Shown piece after piece: positions 35,374 through 43,518 of a stretch of 64,000 nucleotides of DNA (positions are counted from its first letter, which is position 1; every line of letters begins with the position of its first letter). The DNA is from Pseudomonas japonica (lineage in GTDB: Bacteria > Pseudomonadota > Gammaproteobacteria > Pseudomonadales > Pseudomonadaceae). The stretch lies in assembly GCF_900188455.1 (NCBI RefSeq), contig NZ_FZOL01000023.1:54194-118193 (forward strand), written 5' to 3'. The notes beneath the pieces are model-generated. The model was not told where the DNA came from. It did no database searches and saw nothing but the letters and a program-made list of their open reading frames with translations. The position numbers were made by a program, and so were the translations under genes.

Positions 35374-36150
35374 TCAGACAAACAACTCGGAAGCCGGACT
35401 CGCCGCCGCCAGCTCCCGCACCGTCTCCAGCAACAACGGCGCCAGCTCGTGCATCCGCGCCTCGCTCATCCGCGCGGTCGGCCCGGCGATGCTCACCACC
35501 CCCAGCGCATGCCCGTCCCGCGGATCGGCGATCACCGCGGCCAGCGCCGACATGCCCACCGCCGAGCTCTCCACCACCCAGGCATAGCCATGCTCGCGGG
35601 CAATCCGCAGGCGCTCCAGCAACGCGGCATTGGACTTCGGCGCATTCGGCCCGAAGGCTTCGGCCGGCCCCACGCCCTGGCGCTCCACCAGCAGCAGGGC
35701 CTGGGCATCGCTCAGGCTGGCCAGCCAGGCGTGCCCGGAGGCACTGTAGAACAGCGGTGCATCACGGCCCATGTCGGGGTCGTACTTGAGCCCGGAACGC
35801 GCGCCCTGGGACTTGGCGATCCAGGTCTGGCGCTCGCCGTCGATCACCCCGAGGCGCACCAGCTCGCCACTCTGCCGCGCCAGCTCGTCGAGGATCGGCT
35901 GGACGATATCCGCGCCACTGTTGCCCAGGTAGCGAAAGCCCATGGCCACCAGCCGGGTGCTCAGCAGGTAGCGGCTGTTCTCCGGGTTCTGCCGCACGTA
36001 ACCCAGGCGGATCAGCTCGGCGAGCATGCGGTGGGTCGCGCTTTTCGGAATGTCCAGCTGTTCGGAAAGGGTCTGCATCGGCAGCCCGCGAGGCTCGCTG
36101 GTGAGGCTTTCGATAAGGCTGAACGCGCGTTCGATCTGACTGCCGGCCAT
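35374..36150 (-). CDS. IclR-family transcriptional regulator
   Basis: A 258-residue regulator. The winged helix-turn-helix spans about residues 2-65 (LPMQTLSEQLDIPKSATHRMLAELIRLGYV), and the effector-binding domain runs from about 80 to 250 (GHAWLASLSDAQALLLV; GVVSIAGPTARM). ATG 36150 has AGGGA eight bases upstream; ATG 36156 is also possible. It diverges from the flavoprotein gene and lies between the two matching palindromes, so it probably controls both this gene set and itself. Confidence 0.9.
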   Translation of the reverse strand: MAGSQIERAFSLIESLTSEPRGLPMQTLSEQLDIPKSATHRMLAELIRLGYVRQNPENSRYLLSTRLVAMGFRYLGNSGADIVQPILDELARQSGELVRLGVIDGERQTWIAKSQGARSGLKYDPDMGRDAPLFYSASGHAWLASLSDAQALLLVERQGVGPAEAFGPNAPKSNAALLERLRIAREHGYAWVVESSAVGMSALAAVIADPRDGHALGVVSIAGPTARMSEARMHELAPLLLETVRELAAASPASELFV

Positions 36151-36272
36151 GGTCATGGTCCCTGGAAATTTTGCGGAATTCTAAAGAGCGCCGGGCAAAG
36201 CGCAAACCACTGTTCGATCTTCGCCCAACTTCGCTGGCGGCCGCTTGGCACCTGCAACACGATCATGGATTA

Positions 36273-36287
36273 TGGAATAAAGTTCCA
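36273..36287. promoter_or_regulatory. IclR-type operator candidate, site 2
   Basis: TGGAATAAAGTTCCA is a palindrome with 5-bp outer arms, 25 bp before the flavoprotein start and about 120 bp from the IclR start. See site 1 at 35185-35199. Confidence 0.6.
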
Positions 36288-36311
36288 AAAATACCACTAC
36301 GAGGATTTTCC

Positions 36312-38027
36312 ATGACCGCCCTTCCCTCCCCTGCCCGCACGGTGGACTGCGATGTCCTGGTGATCGGTTCCGGCGCCGCCGGCCTCAGTGCCGCGGTCAC
36401 CGCGGCCTGGCATGGACAGAAGGTCATCGTGGTGGAGAAGGATCCGGTGTTCGGCGGCGCCACCGCCTGGTCCGGCGGCTGGGCCTGGGTGCCGTGCAAT
36501 CCGCTGGCGCGCCGCGCCGGCATCGTCGAGGAGCGCTCGGCACCGCGCACCTACCTGGAGCACGAACTGGGCGAGCGCTTCAACGCGCCGCTGATCGACG
36601 CCTTTCTCGAAGCCGGGCCGCACATGGTCAGCTTCTTCGAAACCCACACCGCACTGCAGTTCGCCGATGGCAACGGCATCGCCGATATCCATGGCGACAC
36701 CCCCGGCGCCGGCACCGGCGGCCGCTCGGTGATCGCCGCGCCCTACGATGCCCGGCACACCGGCAAGCTGCTCAAGCGCCTGCGCCGGACGATGCGCGAA
36801 ACCGCGTTCTGGGGCATGCCGATCATGGCCGGCAAAGACCTCGGCGCCTTCCTCACCCTGACCCGCTCCTGGCGTTCGCTGCTGCACGTTGCCAGCCGTG
36901 TCGGCCGCCACCTGATCGGCCTCGCCAGCCATGGCCGCGCCCTGCACCTGGTCAATGGCGTGGCCCTGGTGGCGCGCCTGGCCAAGTCCGCCGAAGACCT
37001 TGGCGTGCAGCTCTGGGAATCGGCGCCTGCCCGCCGCCTGCTGCAGGACGACGGCAAGGTGAGCGGCGCCGTGGTGCAGACCGCCGACGGCGAAGTGACG
37101 ATCAACGCCCGCGCCGTGGTCCTCGCGGCTGGCGGCTTCCCCAACGATATCGAGCGGCGCAAGGCGCTGTTCCCGCGCACGCCGACCGGCCATGAACACC
37201 TCGCCCTGCCGCCCCTCGCCGCCAATGGCGACGGCCTGCGCCTGGGCGAAAGCGTCGGTGGCCAGGTCGCCGACGACCTGCACAGCCCGGTGGCCTGGGC
37301 GCCGGTGTCGGAGGTGCCGTATGCCGACGGCAGCAACGGACATTTCCCGCATATCATCGAGCGCGGCAAGCCAGGGATCATCGGCGTGCTGAGCAATGGC
37401 CAGCGCTTCGTCAACGAGGCCGATGGCTACTACGACTATGTCAGCGCCATGGTCGCCGCCGCCCCGGGCGAGAAGGTCGAGTCCTGGCTGATCTGCGACC
37501 ACCGCTTCCAGCGCCGCTACGGCCTCGGCATCGCCCGGCCGTTTCCGCTGCCGACCTCGTCACTGGTGCGCCGCGGCTACCTGAAGCGCGCCGCCAGCCT
37601 GCACGACCTGGCCAACCAGTGCGGCATCGACGCCCGCGCGCTGGTCGATACCGTCAGCCAGTACAACCTTCACGCCCGCGTCGGCGAGGACCCGCAGTTC
37701 GGCCGCGGTCGCACCCTGTACAACCGCAAACAGGGCGATGCCCTGCACGGACCGAATCCGTGTGTGGCGCCCATCGAGCACGGGCCGTTCTACGCGGTGA
37801 AGGTCGAGCCGGGCTGTTTCGGCACCTTTGCCGGATTGCGCAGCAACGAACACGCCCAGGTGCTGGATGGCGACCAGCGACCGATCGCCGGGCTGTACGC
37901 GGCGGGTTGCGACATGGCCAGCATCATGGGCGGGCACTATCCGGCGGGCGGCATCAACCTCGGTCCGGCGCTGACCTTCGGCTATATCGCCGCGCGCCAT
38001 ATCGCCGGGGTCACCGCGTACGAGTGA
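36312..38027 (+). CDS. FAD-dependent dehydrogenase (fumarate reductase / ketosteroid dehydrogenase-like)
   Basis: A 571-residue FAD_binding_2 flavoprotein. The dinucleotide motif is VIGSGAAGLSAAV (17-29) with E42 binding ribose (VVEKDPVFGGATAWSGGW). The C-terminus has YPAGGINLGPALTFGYIAARHI, which closes the FAD site. There is no heme motif or signal peptide, so it is cytoplasmic. This family removes or adds hydrogen next to a carbonyl on ring substrates, which suits a hydroaromatic acid, but the substrate is not known. ATG 36312 is the family start. Its stop abuts the stop of the VOC gene. Confidence 0.85.
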   Translation: MTALPSPARTVDCDVLVIGSGAAGLSAAVTAAWHGQKVIVVEKDPVFGGATAWSGGWAWVPCNPLARRAGIVEERSAPRTYLEHELGERFNAPLIDAFLEAGPHMVSFFETHTALQFADGNGIADIHGDTPGAGTGGRSVIAAPYDARHTGKLLKRLRRTMRETAFWGMPIMAGKDLGAFLTLTRSWRSLLHVASRVGRHLIGLASHGRALHLVNGVALVARLAKSAEDLGVQLWESAPARRLLQDDGKVSGAVVQTADGEVTINARAVVLAAGGFPNDIERRKALFPRTPTGHEHLALPPLAANGDGLRLGESVGGQVADDLHSPVAWAPVSEVPYADGSNGHFPHIIERGKPGIIGVLSNGQRFVNEADGYYDYVSAMVAAAPGEKVESWLICDHRFQRRYGLGIARPFPLPTSSLVRRGYLKRAASLHDLANQCGIDARALVDTVSQYNLHARVGEDPQFGRGRTLYNRKQGDALHGPNPCVAPIEHGPFYAVKVEPGCFGTFAGLRSNEHAQVLDGDQRPIAGLYAAGCDMASIMGGHYPAGGINLGPALTFGYIAARHIAGVTAYE

Positions 38028-38432
38028 TCAGGTGAAGCGCTGCCCGGAAATCGCCGGGTGATAGATCGGCTGGACCTTGTTCCCCGCGGGGTCCAGCAGG
38101 TGGAAGCTCCAGGTCCCGTCGCCATGGGCGAACGGCGTATCCAGCAGGGTCACCCCGCACGCCTTCAGATAGGCATGCCAGGCGTGCAGTTCGTCGACGC
38201 TGTCGACCACGAAGCCGTAGTGATCCACCGCCTGCACGCCGCTGCTCGGCGCGAAGGCGCGGCCCAGGGACAGGTTGTCGTTGCCGCAGGTCAGGTAGAC
38301 CAGGTCTTCGTTGGCGCGGTGCAGCACCTCCATGCCCAGGACATCCACATAGAAGCGTTCGCAGACTTCGAGATTGGGCACCAGGATCGCGAGATGACGC
38401 AGGCCGTTAAGACGGCTGGGACGGACAGGCAT
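38028..38432 (-). CDS. VOC-family (glyoxalase/dioxygenase-fold) protein
   Basis: A 134-residue single VOC module pair: LRHLAILVPNLEVCERFYVDVLGMEV at the start and VDHYGFVVDSVDELHAWHAYLKACGV in the second half, ending in HLLDPAGNKVQPIY. Putative metal residues are H13-type His in LRHLAIL, His in VDHYGF and possibly Glu/Gln near the end. GGAGCC precedes the ATG. It is divergent from the ABM gene across the GntR-type palindrome. Its reaction is unknown. Confidence 0.8.
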   Translation of the reverse strand: MPVRPSRLNGLRHLAILVPNLEVCERFYVDVLGMEVLHRANEDLVYLTCGNDNLSLGRAFAPSSGVQAVDHYGFVVDSVDELHAWHAYLKACGVTLLDTPFAHGDGTWSFHLLDPAGNKVQPIYHPAISGQRFT

Positions 38433-38448
38433 GGCTTCGGCTCCATTT

Positions 38449-38458
38449 TTGTATACAA
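38449..38458. promoter_or_regulatory. TTGTATACAA operator candidate between VOC and ABM genes
   Basis: The perfect 10-bp palindrome sits 17 bp upstream of the VOC start and 34 bp upstream of the ABM start. It is identical to the core of the palindrome at 9695-9708. GntR-family sites look like this; no GntR gene is present here. Confidence 0.5.
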
Positions 38459-38492
38459 TTTTTCGCAAATATAAGACAAAAAGGAGTTCGAC

Positions 38493-38801
38493 GTGTACAG
38501 CCTTCTACTCAAGACCCAGCTCAAGCCCGGCAGCCTGGCGCAGTTCATGGACGCCATGCGGGTCAATGCCGCCAGTTCGGTACGTGATGAACCGGGGTGC
38601 CTGGTGTTCGATGTGATCCGCGATCACAGCGATCCGGATCTGGTCTGGTTGTATGAAGTGTATGAGAGCGAGGCGGCGTTCGAGGCGCATATGCTGACCC
38701 CGCATTTCCTCGCCAGCCGGCCGCTGGTGGACCCGCTGATCGTCAGTCAGGGGGTGATCGAGGGGGAGGTGCTGACCTTCAATGGCAAGCGGGGTAACTA
38801 A
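38493..38801 (+). CDS. ABM-domain putative quinol monooxygenase
   Basis: A 102-residue antibiotic-biosynthesis-monooxygenase fold protein (SLLLKTQLKPGSLAQFMDAM; EPGCLVFDVIRDHSDPDLVWLYEVYESEAAFEAHMLTPHF). The start is GTG, seven bases after AAGGAG. Small ABM proteins oxidise quinols or act in aromatic compound pathways, and the position beside pcaG fits. Ends in REP sequences. Confidence 0.85.
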   Translation: MYSLLLKTQLKPGSLAQFMDAMRVNAASSVRDEPGCLVFDVIRDHSDPDLVWLYEVYESEAAFEAHMLTPHFLASRPLVDPLIVSQGVIEGEVLTFNGKRGN

Positions 38802-38804
38802 TAC

Positions 38805-38890
38805 TGGGACCGCGTTGCGGTCCTTCGCGAGCAAGCTCGCTCCCACAGGAATAGGAAACCTTGCTCGCGAAGGCCTGCAAAGCAGGCCCG
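38805..38890. repeat. REP pair, GCTCGC subtype
   Basis: The arms CCTTCGCGAGCAAGCTCGCTCCCAC and CTTGCTCGCGAAGG differ in base content from the GTAGGAGC family, and belong to the GTGGGAGCGAGCTTGCTCGC type also found at 43.5 kb. Hairpins GGGACCGCGTTGCGGTCC and GGCCTGCAAAGCAGGCC accompany them. Confidence 0.75.
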
Positions 38891-38906
38891 ACACTGGCAA
38901 CACAGA

Positions 38907-39512
38907 TCAGAAATCGAAGAACACCGTCTCCCCTTCCCCCTGAATCCGGATATCGAAGCGGTACGCCGTCTTCCCGTCCCGCTCACAACGGGTCGCCACC
39001 AGGGTCTCGCGGCGCTGCGGCTGCTCGATCAGGTTGAGCACCGGATCCTTGGCATTCGCCTCGGCCTCGTCATCGAAGTAGATCCGCGTCTGCAGGTGGA
39101 TATTGATCCCCCGGGCGAACAGGCTGATGTTGATGTGCGGCGCCATCGGCACGCCGGCGGCGTTGTTCACCACGCCCGGCTTGACGGTCTGCATGGTCCA
39201 CTCACCGGCATCGAAGGTGGTCGCGGTCCGGCCGAAACCGTTGAAGGCGTTTTCCAGGTTGTAGTCGGTCTGGTAGTCGCCGTTGTGGTCGGCCTGCCAG
39301 AACTCGATGAACGAGTCGCGCACCAGGTGGCCGTTGCCGTCATAGACATTGCCGAACACCAGGATGTGCTCGCCCGGCGCATCGGCGCGGGCCATCTGGC
39401 TCCAGATTTCCTGGGCGCGGGTCGGGTTGCCGGCGGCCTCCAGGGCCAGGCCGATGTGGACGTAGGGGCCTGCGGTCTGCGAAGGGGTTTCCGGCAGCAG
39501 TTCGATTGGCAT
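38907..39512 (-). CDS. pcaG: Protocatechuate 3,4-dioxygenase alpha subunit
   Basis: A 201-residue subunit of the intradiol ring-cleavage enzyme that turns protocatechuate into 3-carboxy-cis,cis-muconate. The alpha subunit keeps the fold (PSQTAGPYVHIGLA; VRDSFIEFWQADHNGDY; APHINISLFARGINIHLQTRIYF) but not the iron. GAGGAG precedes the ATG. It lies 11 bp after pcaH and is cotranscribed. Confidence 0.97.
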   Translation of the reverse strand: MPIELLPETPSQTAGPYVHIGLALEAAGNPTRAQEIWSQMARADAPGEHILVFGNVYDGNGHLVRDSFIEFWQADHNGDYQTDYNLENAFNGFGRTATTFDAGEWTMQTVKPGVVNNAAGVPMAPHINISLFARGINIHLQTRIYFDDEAEANAKDPVLNLIEQPQRRETLVATRCERDGKTAYRFDIRIQGEGETVFFDF

Positions 39513-39523
39513 GACGGTGCTCC

Positions 39524-40243
39524 TCAGCGGTTTTCGAAGTGGGTCGCGCGCTGGCCGCGCAGGACGATGTCGAAGCGGTACGCCAGGCAGTCCATCGGGT
39601 TGGCGTTGCTCATGTCCAGGCGCGCGATCAGCAGGTCGACGGCCGCCGGGTTGGCGATGCTCTTGACGATCGGGCACAGCGGGATCAACGGATCGCCTTC
39701 GAAGTACAGCTGGGTGATCAGCCGGGTAGCGATCGACGGGCCGCTGATGGAGAAGTGGATATGCGCCGGACGCCAGTCGTTCGGCCCATTGCGCCATGGG
39801 TACGGACCCGGCTTGATGGTGCGGAAGCTGTAGCGGCCCTCACTGTCGGTCAGGGCACGGCCGACGCCGCCGAAGTTCGGGTCCAGCGGGGCCAGGTAGC
39901 GGTCGTTCTTGTGCCGGTAGCGGCCGCCCGCGTTGGCCTGCCACATTTCCACCAGGGTATTGGCAATCGGCTTGCCGTACTGGTCGAAGACCCGACCGGT
40001 GACCAGGATGCGCTCACCCACCGGCAGGCCGCCGTTGTTGAAGTTGAGCAGCAGGTCGTTGTCGTGTTCGCCGAAACGCAGGTGGGAAAAGTCCGGGCCG
40101 GTGCTTTCGCTGATCGACTGCGGAACGCTCACCAGAGCCTGGCGCGGCGAGCGGGCGATGGAGGTCTTGTAGTCCGGGGTGAAGGCTTTCGGGTGCCAGT
40201 TTCGATCACGGATAACGAAGCGACTGTTGTCTGTGGCAGACAT
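39524..40243 (-). CDS. pcaH: Protocatechuate 3,4-dioxygenase beta subunit
   Basis: A 239-residue iron(III)-bearing subunit. The non-heme ligands are Y109 (GGRYRHKND), Y148 (PGPYPWRNG), H161 and H163 (RPAHIHFSI), the known set. First gene of pcaHG. AGGAGCACGAC precedes the ATG, and a PcaQ-like palindrome is centred about 120 bp upstream. No pca regulator gene is adjacent. Confidence 0.98.
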   Translation of the reverse strand: MSATDNSRFVIRDRNWHPKAFTPDYKTSIARSPRQALVSVPQSISESTGPDFSHLRFGEHDNDLLLNFNNGGLPVGERILVTGRVFDQYGKPIANTLVEMWQANAGGRYRHKNDRYLAPLDPNFGGVGRALTDSEGRYSFRTIKPGPYPWRNGPNDWRPAHIHFSISGPSIATRLITQLYFEGDPLIPLCPIVKSIANPAAVDLLIARLDMSNANPMDCLAYRFDIVLRGQRATHFENR

Positions 40244-40350
40244 GTCGTGCTCCTGTTCTTGGATTTATGGAGAGCCCGATCAGGACGGGCGGGTGGTACG
40301 GCAAAGTGTCCCCCGCGACGGCCACGGCGAAAACTGAATTGTCCGATACC

Positions 40351-40374
40351 ACACATAACCAAATGGTTATGTGT
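40351..40374. promoter_or_regulatory. PcaQ-type operator (ATAACC-N4-GGTTAT) before pcaH
   Basis: Arms ACACATAACC and GGTTATGTGT are perfect complements around AAAT. The inner part fits the PcaQ binding motif ATAACC-N4-GGTTAA known from rhizobia. LysR activators that bind such sites upstream of pcaHG respond to beta-ketoadipate pathway intermediates. The regulator gene itself was not recognised in this window. Confidence 0.7.
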
Positions 40375-40439
40375 AACCGCTTATCTCAGTGGTGGACTAC
40401 CCTTTAGGACGATGACACCACCTTCGTGGAGAGACTCCC

Positions 40440-41315
40440 ATGCAATGGCGAAAAGGCAGGCGCAGCGACAACGTGGTCGATGCCCGGGGCGAGAGTCCGG
40501 GCGGCGGGATGCGCATGGGCGGCGGCAAGGGCCTGACCCTTGGCGCGGTGGTGCTGATCGTCGGCATCGGCCTGCTCACCGGGCAGGATCCGCTGCAGAT
40601 CCTCGGCCAGCTGGCCGGGCAGATGGAGCAAGGCGCACCGACGCAAACCCAGCCACGCCCGGCGGCGAATGACGAAGGCAGTCAGTTCGTCGCCAGCATC
40701 CTGGGCGACACCGAGGACACCTGGCGGGCGATCTTCGCCCAGGCCAACCAGCAATACAAAGACCCCAAGCTGGTGCTGTTCAGCGGCCAGGTCAATTCCG
40801 CCTGCGGCTTCGCCACGTCGGCCACCGGCCCCTTCTATTGTCCGGCGGACCAGCAGGTGTACCTGGACATGAGTTTCTTCCGCGAAATGGAACAGCGCTT
40901 CGCCGCCGCCGGCGACTTCGCCCAGGCCTATGTGATCGCCCATGAGGTCGGTCACCACGTACAGACCCTGCTGGGCATCTCGGCCAAGGTCAACGAGGCC
41001 CGACGCAGCGGACAGAAAGTCGAGGGCGCGAGCGGCCTGCTGGTGCGCCAGGAACTGCAGGCCGACTGCTTTGCCGGGGTCTGGGCCTACCAGGCGCAGC
41101 AGCGCCACGACTGGCTGGAGCCGGGGGATGTCGAGGAAGCCCTGAATGCCGCCAACGCCATCGGCGACGACCGCCTGCAGCAGCAGGGCCAGGGCCGCGT
41201 GGTACCGGACTCCTTCACCCATGGCACCTCGGCGCAGCGGGTGCGCTGGTTCAAGGCCGGGTTCGACAAGGGTGATGTGAAGCAGTGCGATACCTTCAAG
41301 GCGCAGAGCCTGTAG
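40440..41315 (+). CDS. ypfJ: YpfJ-family putative neutral zinc metallopeptidase
   Basis: A 291-residue membrane-anchored protein. One transmembrane helix at about 31-47 (LTLGAVVLIVGIGLLTG) is followed by the peptidase domain with the zinc motif HEVGHH and a downstream glutamate in ELQADCFAGVWA. The N-terminus MQWRKGRRSDNVVDARG is the family signature. Function is unknown. It diverges from pcaH and ends at a hairpin. Confidence 0.9.
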   Translation: MQWRKGRRSDNVVDARGESPGGGMRMGGGKGLTLGAVVLIVGIGLLTGQDPLQILGQLAGQMEQGAPTQTQPRPAANDEGSQFVASILGDTEDTWRAIFAQANQQYKDPKLVLFSGQVNSACGFATSATGPFYCPADQQVYLDMSFFREMEQRFAAAGDFAQAYVIAHEVGHHVQTLLGISAKVNEARRSGQKVEGASGLLVRQELQADCFAGVWAYQAQQRHDWLEPGDVEEALNAANAIGDDRLQQQGQGRVVPDSFTHGTSAQRVRWFKAGFDKGDVKQCDTFKAQSL

Positions 41316-41335
41316 GTGCGCAGCGACCCTCTCAG

Positions 41336-41354
41336 GCCCCGCGATTTGCGGGGC
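41336..41354 (+). terminator. Hairpin terminator after ypfJ
   Basis: GCCCCGC pairs with GCGGGGC around a 5-nt loop and is followed by CTTGTC, so the T tract is poor. Confidence 0.6.
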
Positions 41355-41402
41355 TTGTCACATCTTGTTGAGTATTTCCGTCGGATTTATTGAAAAAGCG
41401 TT

Positions 41403-41428
41403 TCAGCTCAGCCCGTTGTCGCCGATAA
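41403..41428 (+). promoter_or_regulatory. FliA (sigma-28) promoter candidate of the chemoreceptor gene
   Basis: TCAG at 41403-41406 and GCCGATAA at 41421-41428 are 14 bp apart, in line with FliA promoters (-35 TCAAG-like, -10 GCCGATAA). Position 83 bp before the chemoreceptor ATG agrees with class-IV flagellar/chemotaxis control. Confidence 0.65.
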
Positions 41429-41510
41429 AGCCTGCTCAACGCCCGCTGGCCCCCAAGAAAAAGAACACATCAGCGACCGCCGATCACACCTTTTTCCCGG
41501 AGGGACCCCC

Positions 41511-43430
41511 ATGAACAGTTGGTTCGCCAACCTCAGCGTCAACCGCAAACTCGGGCTGGGCTTCGGCCTGGTCCTGGCACTCACCGGACTGCTCGCCCTG
41601 GCCGGCTGGAGCAGCCTCGGCAGCCTGATCCAGCGCAGCAACTGGATGAGCGACATCACCCGTCTCAACAGCGATCTGACCAACCTGCGCATCGCCCGCC
41701 TGCAATACATGATCGCCAACGGCGACGATGCCAGCGCCGGTAACGTCCAGGTCAAGCTCAACGCCTTCAGCCAGCAGCTGGAGCACCTGCTGAAGACCTT
41801 CAAGAGCCCGGAAAACCTCAAGCTCCTGCAGGCAACCGCACAGGTCATGGCCGACTACCAGGTGTCCCTGGACAAAATGCGCGCCGGCTACAAGAACACC
41901 CTTGCCGCCCGCGCCAGCATGGAAGCTGCCGCCGCCAGCGCGATCGCCTTGATCGAGGCGATCAACCGCGACGTCCTGAGCCTGCCGGAAGGCGACGCCA
42001 GCCGTCTGGAGCAGTTCCGTGCCGCCAATGCGGCCAAGGAACAACTGCTGCAGGTGCGCCTGGAAGTGCGTGGCTACATCGCCGACAACACCACCCAGGC
42101 CGAGCAGACCGCCCTGCGCCAGCTCGACAACGCACTGAACTATGCGCGCCAGCTGAGCACCGCGCTGCCCGGCGAGGGCCCGCGCATCCAGCAGTTCGAA
42201 GCCGCCGTGATGAGCTATCGCGACGCCGTGATGCAGTTCAAGGCCGCCATCGCCGACATCGCCCAGGCCCGTCAGGAAATGACCGTGCAGGGCGCCGACA
42301 TCGTCAAGAACAGCGATGCGCTGTACCAGATCCAGCTCGACCGGCGTGATGCCGAAAGCGCCCAGGCGCGTACCCTGCAGACCATCGCCACGCTGCTGGC
42401 GCTGTTCTTCGGCGTGCTCGCGGCGGTGGTCATCACCCGCCAGATCACCCGCCCGCTGCGCCAGACCCTGGATGTGGTGGAGCGCATCGCCGCCGGCGAC
42501 CTGACCCACGAACAGCGCGTCACCCGTCGCGACGAACTCGGCATGCTGCAACAGGGCATCCAGCGCATGGGGACCACCCTGCGCGACCTGATCAGCGGCA
42601 TTCGCGACGGCGTCACGCAGATCGCCAGCGCCGCCGAGGAACTGTCGGCGGTGACCGAACAGACCAGCGCCGGCGCCAACAACCAGAAGGTCGAAACCGA
42701 CCAGGTCGCCACCGCCATGCATGAAATGGCCACCACTGTGCAGGAAGTCGCGCGCAACGCCGAGCACGCCTCGGCCGCCGCCACCGATGCCGACCGCCAG
42801 GCCCGCGCCGGTGACGACGTGGTCGCCCAGGCCATCGCCCAGATCGAAAAGCTGGCCGGCGAAGTGGCACGCTCCACCGAGGCCATGGCGCAGTTGCAGC
42901 AGGAAAGCCAGAAGATCGGCAGCGTCATGGACGTGATCAAGTCGGTGGCCGAACAGACCAACCTGCTGGCCCTCAACGCGGCCATCGAAGCCGCCCGGGC
43001 TGGCGAGGCCGGGCGTGGTTTCGCCGTGGTCGCCGACGAAGTGCGCGGCCTGGCCCAGCGTACGCAGAAGTCCACCGAGGAAATCGAGGAACTGGTAGCC
43101 GGTTTGCAGAACGGTACGCAGCAGGTGGCCAATGTCATGCTCGGCAGCCGCAGCCTGACCGACAGCAGCGTCGAGCTGACGCGCAAGGCCGGGACCTCAC
43201 TGGAAAGCATCACCCGCGTGGTGTCCGACATCCAGTCGATGAACCAGCAGATCGCCGCGGCGGCGGAACAGCAGAGCGCGGTGGCCGAAGAAATCAGCCG
43301 GAGCATCCTGAGTGTGCGTGATGTGTCGGAGCAGACCGCTTCGGCCAGTGAAGAGACCGCGGCGTCCAGTGTGGAGCTGGCGCGGCTGGGTAATCAGTTG
43401 CAGATGATGGTCAGTCACTTCCGCGTCTGA
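41511..43430 (+). CDS. Methyl-accepting chemotaxis protein with a large HBM-type sensor
   Basis: A 639-residue receptor. Helices at about 12-32 and 285-305 enclose a periplasmic domain of about 250 residues, all helical by appearance, the size of HBM domains such as P. putida McpS (organic acids) and larger than the four-helix bundle of PcaY. HAMP (about 305-357) and a signalling domain with the tip EQTNLLALNAAIEAARAGEAGRGFAVVADEVRGLAQRT follow. There is no C-terminal CheR-binding pentapeptide. Closeness to pcaHG suggests it may sense hydroaromatic or dicarboxylic acids, which is inference. Confidence 0.93.
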   Translation: MNSWFANLSVNRKLGLGFGLVLALTGLLALAGWSSLGSLIQRSNWMSDITRLNSDLTNLRIARLQYMIANGDDASAGNVQVKLNAFSQQLEHLLKTFKSPENLKLLQATAQVMADYQVSLDKMRAGYKNTLAARASMEAAAASAIALIEAINRDVLSLPEGDASRLEQFRAANAAKEQLLQVRLEVRGYIADNTTQAEQTALRQLDNALNYARQLSTALPGEGPRIQQFEAAVMSYRDAVMQFKAAIADIAQARQEMTVQGADIVKNSDALYQIQLDRRDAESAQARTLQTIATLLALFFGVLAAVVITRQITRPLRQTLDVVERIAAGDLTHEQRVTRRDELGMLQQGIQRMGTTLRDLISGIRDGVTQIASAAEELSAVTEQTSAGANNQKVETDQVATAMHEMATTVQEVARNAEHASAAATDADRQARAGDDVVAQAIAQIEKLAGEVARSTEAMAQLQQESQKIGSVMDVIKSVAEQTNLLALNAAIEAARAGEAGRGFAVVADEVRGLAQRTQKSTEEIEELVAGLQNGTQQVANVMLGSRSLTDSSVELTRKAGTSLESITRVVSDIQSMNQQIAAAAEQQSAVAEEISRSILSVRDVSEQTASASEETAASSVELARLGNQLQMMVSHFRV

Positions 43431-43458
43431 CCGGGGTTTGAGGCCGCTCTTTCGGACC

Positions 43459-43482
43459 TCATCGCTGGCTTGCCAGCGATGA
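43459..43482 (+). terminator. Hairpin after the chemoreceptor gene
   Basis: TCATCGCTGGC and GCCAGCGATGA form an 11-bp stem with a 2-nt loop. The following bases are not T-rich. Confidence 0.5.
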
Positions 43483-43518
43483 GCATAGGTACCTACACAA
43501 GTGGCCGACACGAACCTT

